Below, one piece after another: positions 63,374 to 64,000 of a DNA stretch of 64,000 nt. Source of the stretch: Chloroflexota bacterium (GTDB lineage: Bacteria > Chloroflexota > Anaerolineae > 4572-78 > J111); the NCBI GenBank assembly GCA_016860845.1, contig BOKF01000005.1:186001-250000 (forward strand), in the 5' to 3' direction. Numbering within the stretch: position 1 is the stretch's first letter; each line of letters starts with the position of its first letter. Under the pieces are notes generated by a model. It saw only the letters and a list, made by a program, of their open reading frames with translations. It was not told the origin of the DNA and did no database searches. A program made the position numbers and the translations under genes.

Positions 63374-64000
63374 ATGAGCCTTTACAGCAACAAAAGTCTT
63401 AGCCAAAAACAAATCGGCCAATGGTCCGGCGGACTCGGCCAGGATTTTGCCGTGGTGGAAACGATCCTGCGCCAGCGCCAGCCTTTCTTCGAGGAGATTC
63501 GCGCCGGTGTAGGTGTGCCGGAGAAGATCCGGGCTATGCTGGTCTCAAGCATGGCTTTCCTGGCCGTTTATGGGGCGGTGCTGGGTTCGACCCACAGCCT
63601 GGTCCAGGCGCTCAGTTCGGCGGTCAAGCTGCCTCTCCTCTTTCTGGCAACCATGCTGGTCTGCCTGCCGACGCTCTACGTCTTCAGCATCCTCTTCGGC
63701 TCCAACCAACGCCTCAACCAAAGCATCGCCCTGGTCCTGTCGGCGATCACGGTGATGGCGGTGCTGCTGCTCAGCTTTGCCTCGATCACCCTGTTCTTTA
63801 TGCTGACCACCAGCGGCTACCAGTTTTTTAAGCTGCTCAATGTCTTTTTCTTTACCGTGGCGGCCATTGTCGGGATGTTGTTTTTGGTACAGGGCACGCG
63901 GGTTGTGGCGACCTCCGACCAGGAGCGGGGCCACCGCGGGCGGCGGCTGGTGTTAGGCGCGTGGATTCTGCTGTATGCTTTTGTCGGCAGCCAGATGGCC
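63374..64000 (+). CDS. Integral membrane protein, cut by the window edge
   Basis: ATG at 63374 with GGAGG 7 bp upstream opens a frame of 209 codons that runs off the right edge without a stop. A cytosolic N-terminus (about residues 1-55, rich in Gln and charged residues) is followed by at least five hydrophobic segments (AMLVSSMAFLAVYGAVLG, LPLLFLATMLVCLPTLYVF, IALVLSAITVMAVLLLSFA, FFFTVAAIVGMLFLV, LVLGAWILLYAFVG). The layout is that of a Yip1-like or related multi-span membrane protein, but I cannot assign the family firmly. Partial. Confidence 0.75.
   Translation, partial: MSLYSNKSLSQKQIGQWSGGLGQDFAVVETILRQRQPFFEEIRAGVGVPEKIRAMLVSSMAFLAVYGAVLGSTHSLVQALSSAVKLPLLFLATMLVCLPTLYVFSILFGSNQRLNQSIALVLSAITVMAVLLLSFASITLFFMLTTSGYQFFKLLNVFFFTVAAIVGMLFLVQGTRVVATSDQERGHRGRRLVLGAWILLYAFVGSQMA

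Overview
The window looks like chromosomal DNA from a Chloroflexota bacterium, probably an Anaerolineae-like lineage. This is inferred from gene content, not from a marker gene. The signs are moderately GC-rich coding sequence, secreted lipoproteins whose lipobox is followed by Ala/Thr/Pro/Glu linkers, TPTP-type linkers, a MalT-type LuxR regulator, solute-binding-protein ABC importers without a local ATPase, and many families of dispersed intergenic palindromes. No rRNA, tRNA, CRISPR array, insertion sequence or prophage was recognised.

Layout. 110-652: a CheW-like protein. 1190-8714: an oligopeptide importer operon (lipoprotein, two permeases) with an M24 peptidase, an HExxH metalloprotein and a URO-D-fold protein. 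8734-13730: a large FtsX/MacB-type permease, two conserved hypotheticals, a methyltransferase and a YbaK deacylase. 13877-18202: aldose epimerase, a hypothetical, and a siroheme sulfite/nitrite reductase. 18231-18462: the leader of that reductase, with a consensus promoter, a nearly leaderless Cys-rich leader peptide and an intrinsic terminator. 18609-28707: a DeoR-controlled sugar or polyol cluster (BtpA, M29 aminopeptidase, sugar ABC importer, Gfo/Idh dehydrogenase, FGGY kinase, MDR dehydrogenase). 28972-36104: a PA14-SH3 secreted protein, pRiA4b ORF-3-like protein, GNAT, DUF2085, and a MalT-like regulator carrying in-frame palindromic inserts. 36342-44006: a small protein, an RND efflux adaptor and pump, and an SH3/TolB-type lipoprotein. 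44076-49452: a serine hydrolase with a structured RNA in its leader, an MBL hydrolase, and a DUF5107 protein with three repeated C-terminal domains. 49518-57087: a catabolic locus (Dabb, Gfo/Idh, ROK kinase, glycyl radical enzyme; convergent IlvD/Edd dehydratase and SDR) behind a promoter with a palindromic operator. 57221-64000: DUF2721, a pair of ATPases (one cytosolic, one membrane-anchored), DedA, and a partial membrane protein.

The most interesting feature is the reductase leader at 18231-18462. A perfect TTGACA-16-TATAAT promoter fires a few bases upstream of a 43-codon frame that places five Cys codons in an eight-codon stretch. It is followed by an 11-bp terminator hairpin with a U-tract just before the reductase ribosome binding site. 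A leader segment just after the Cys codons can pair with the loop and 3' arm of the terminator (12 of 13 positions, wobbles included). Together this reads as ribosome-mediated cysteine attenuation and argues that the enzyme is a sulfite reductase.

A second theme is repeats. At least eight families of short imperfect palindromes fill the spaces between genes, often directly before ribosome binding sites. Some have been inserted in frame into the MalT-like regulator and into the SH3/TolB lipoprotein.
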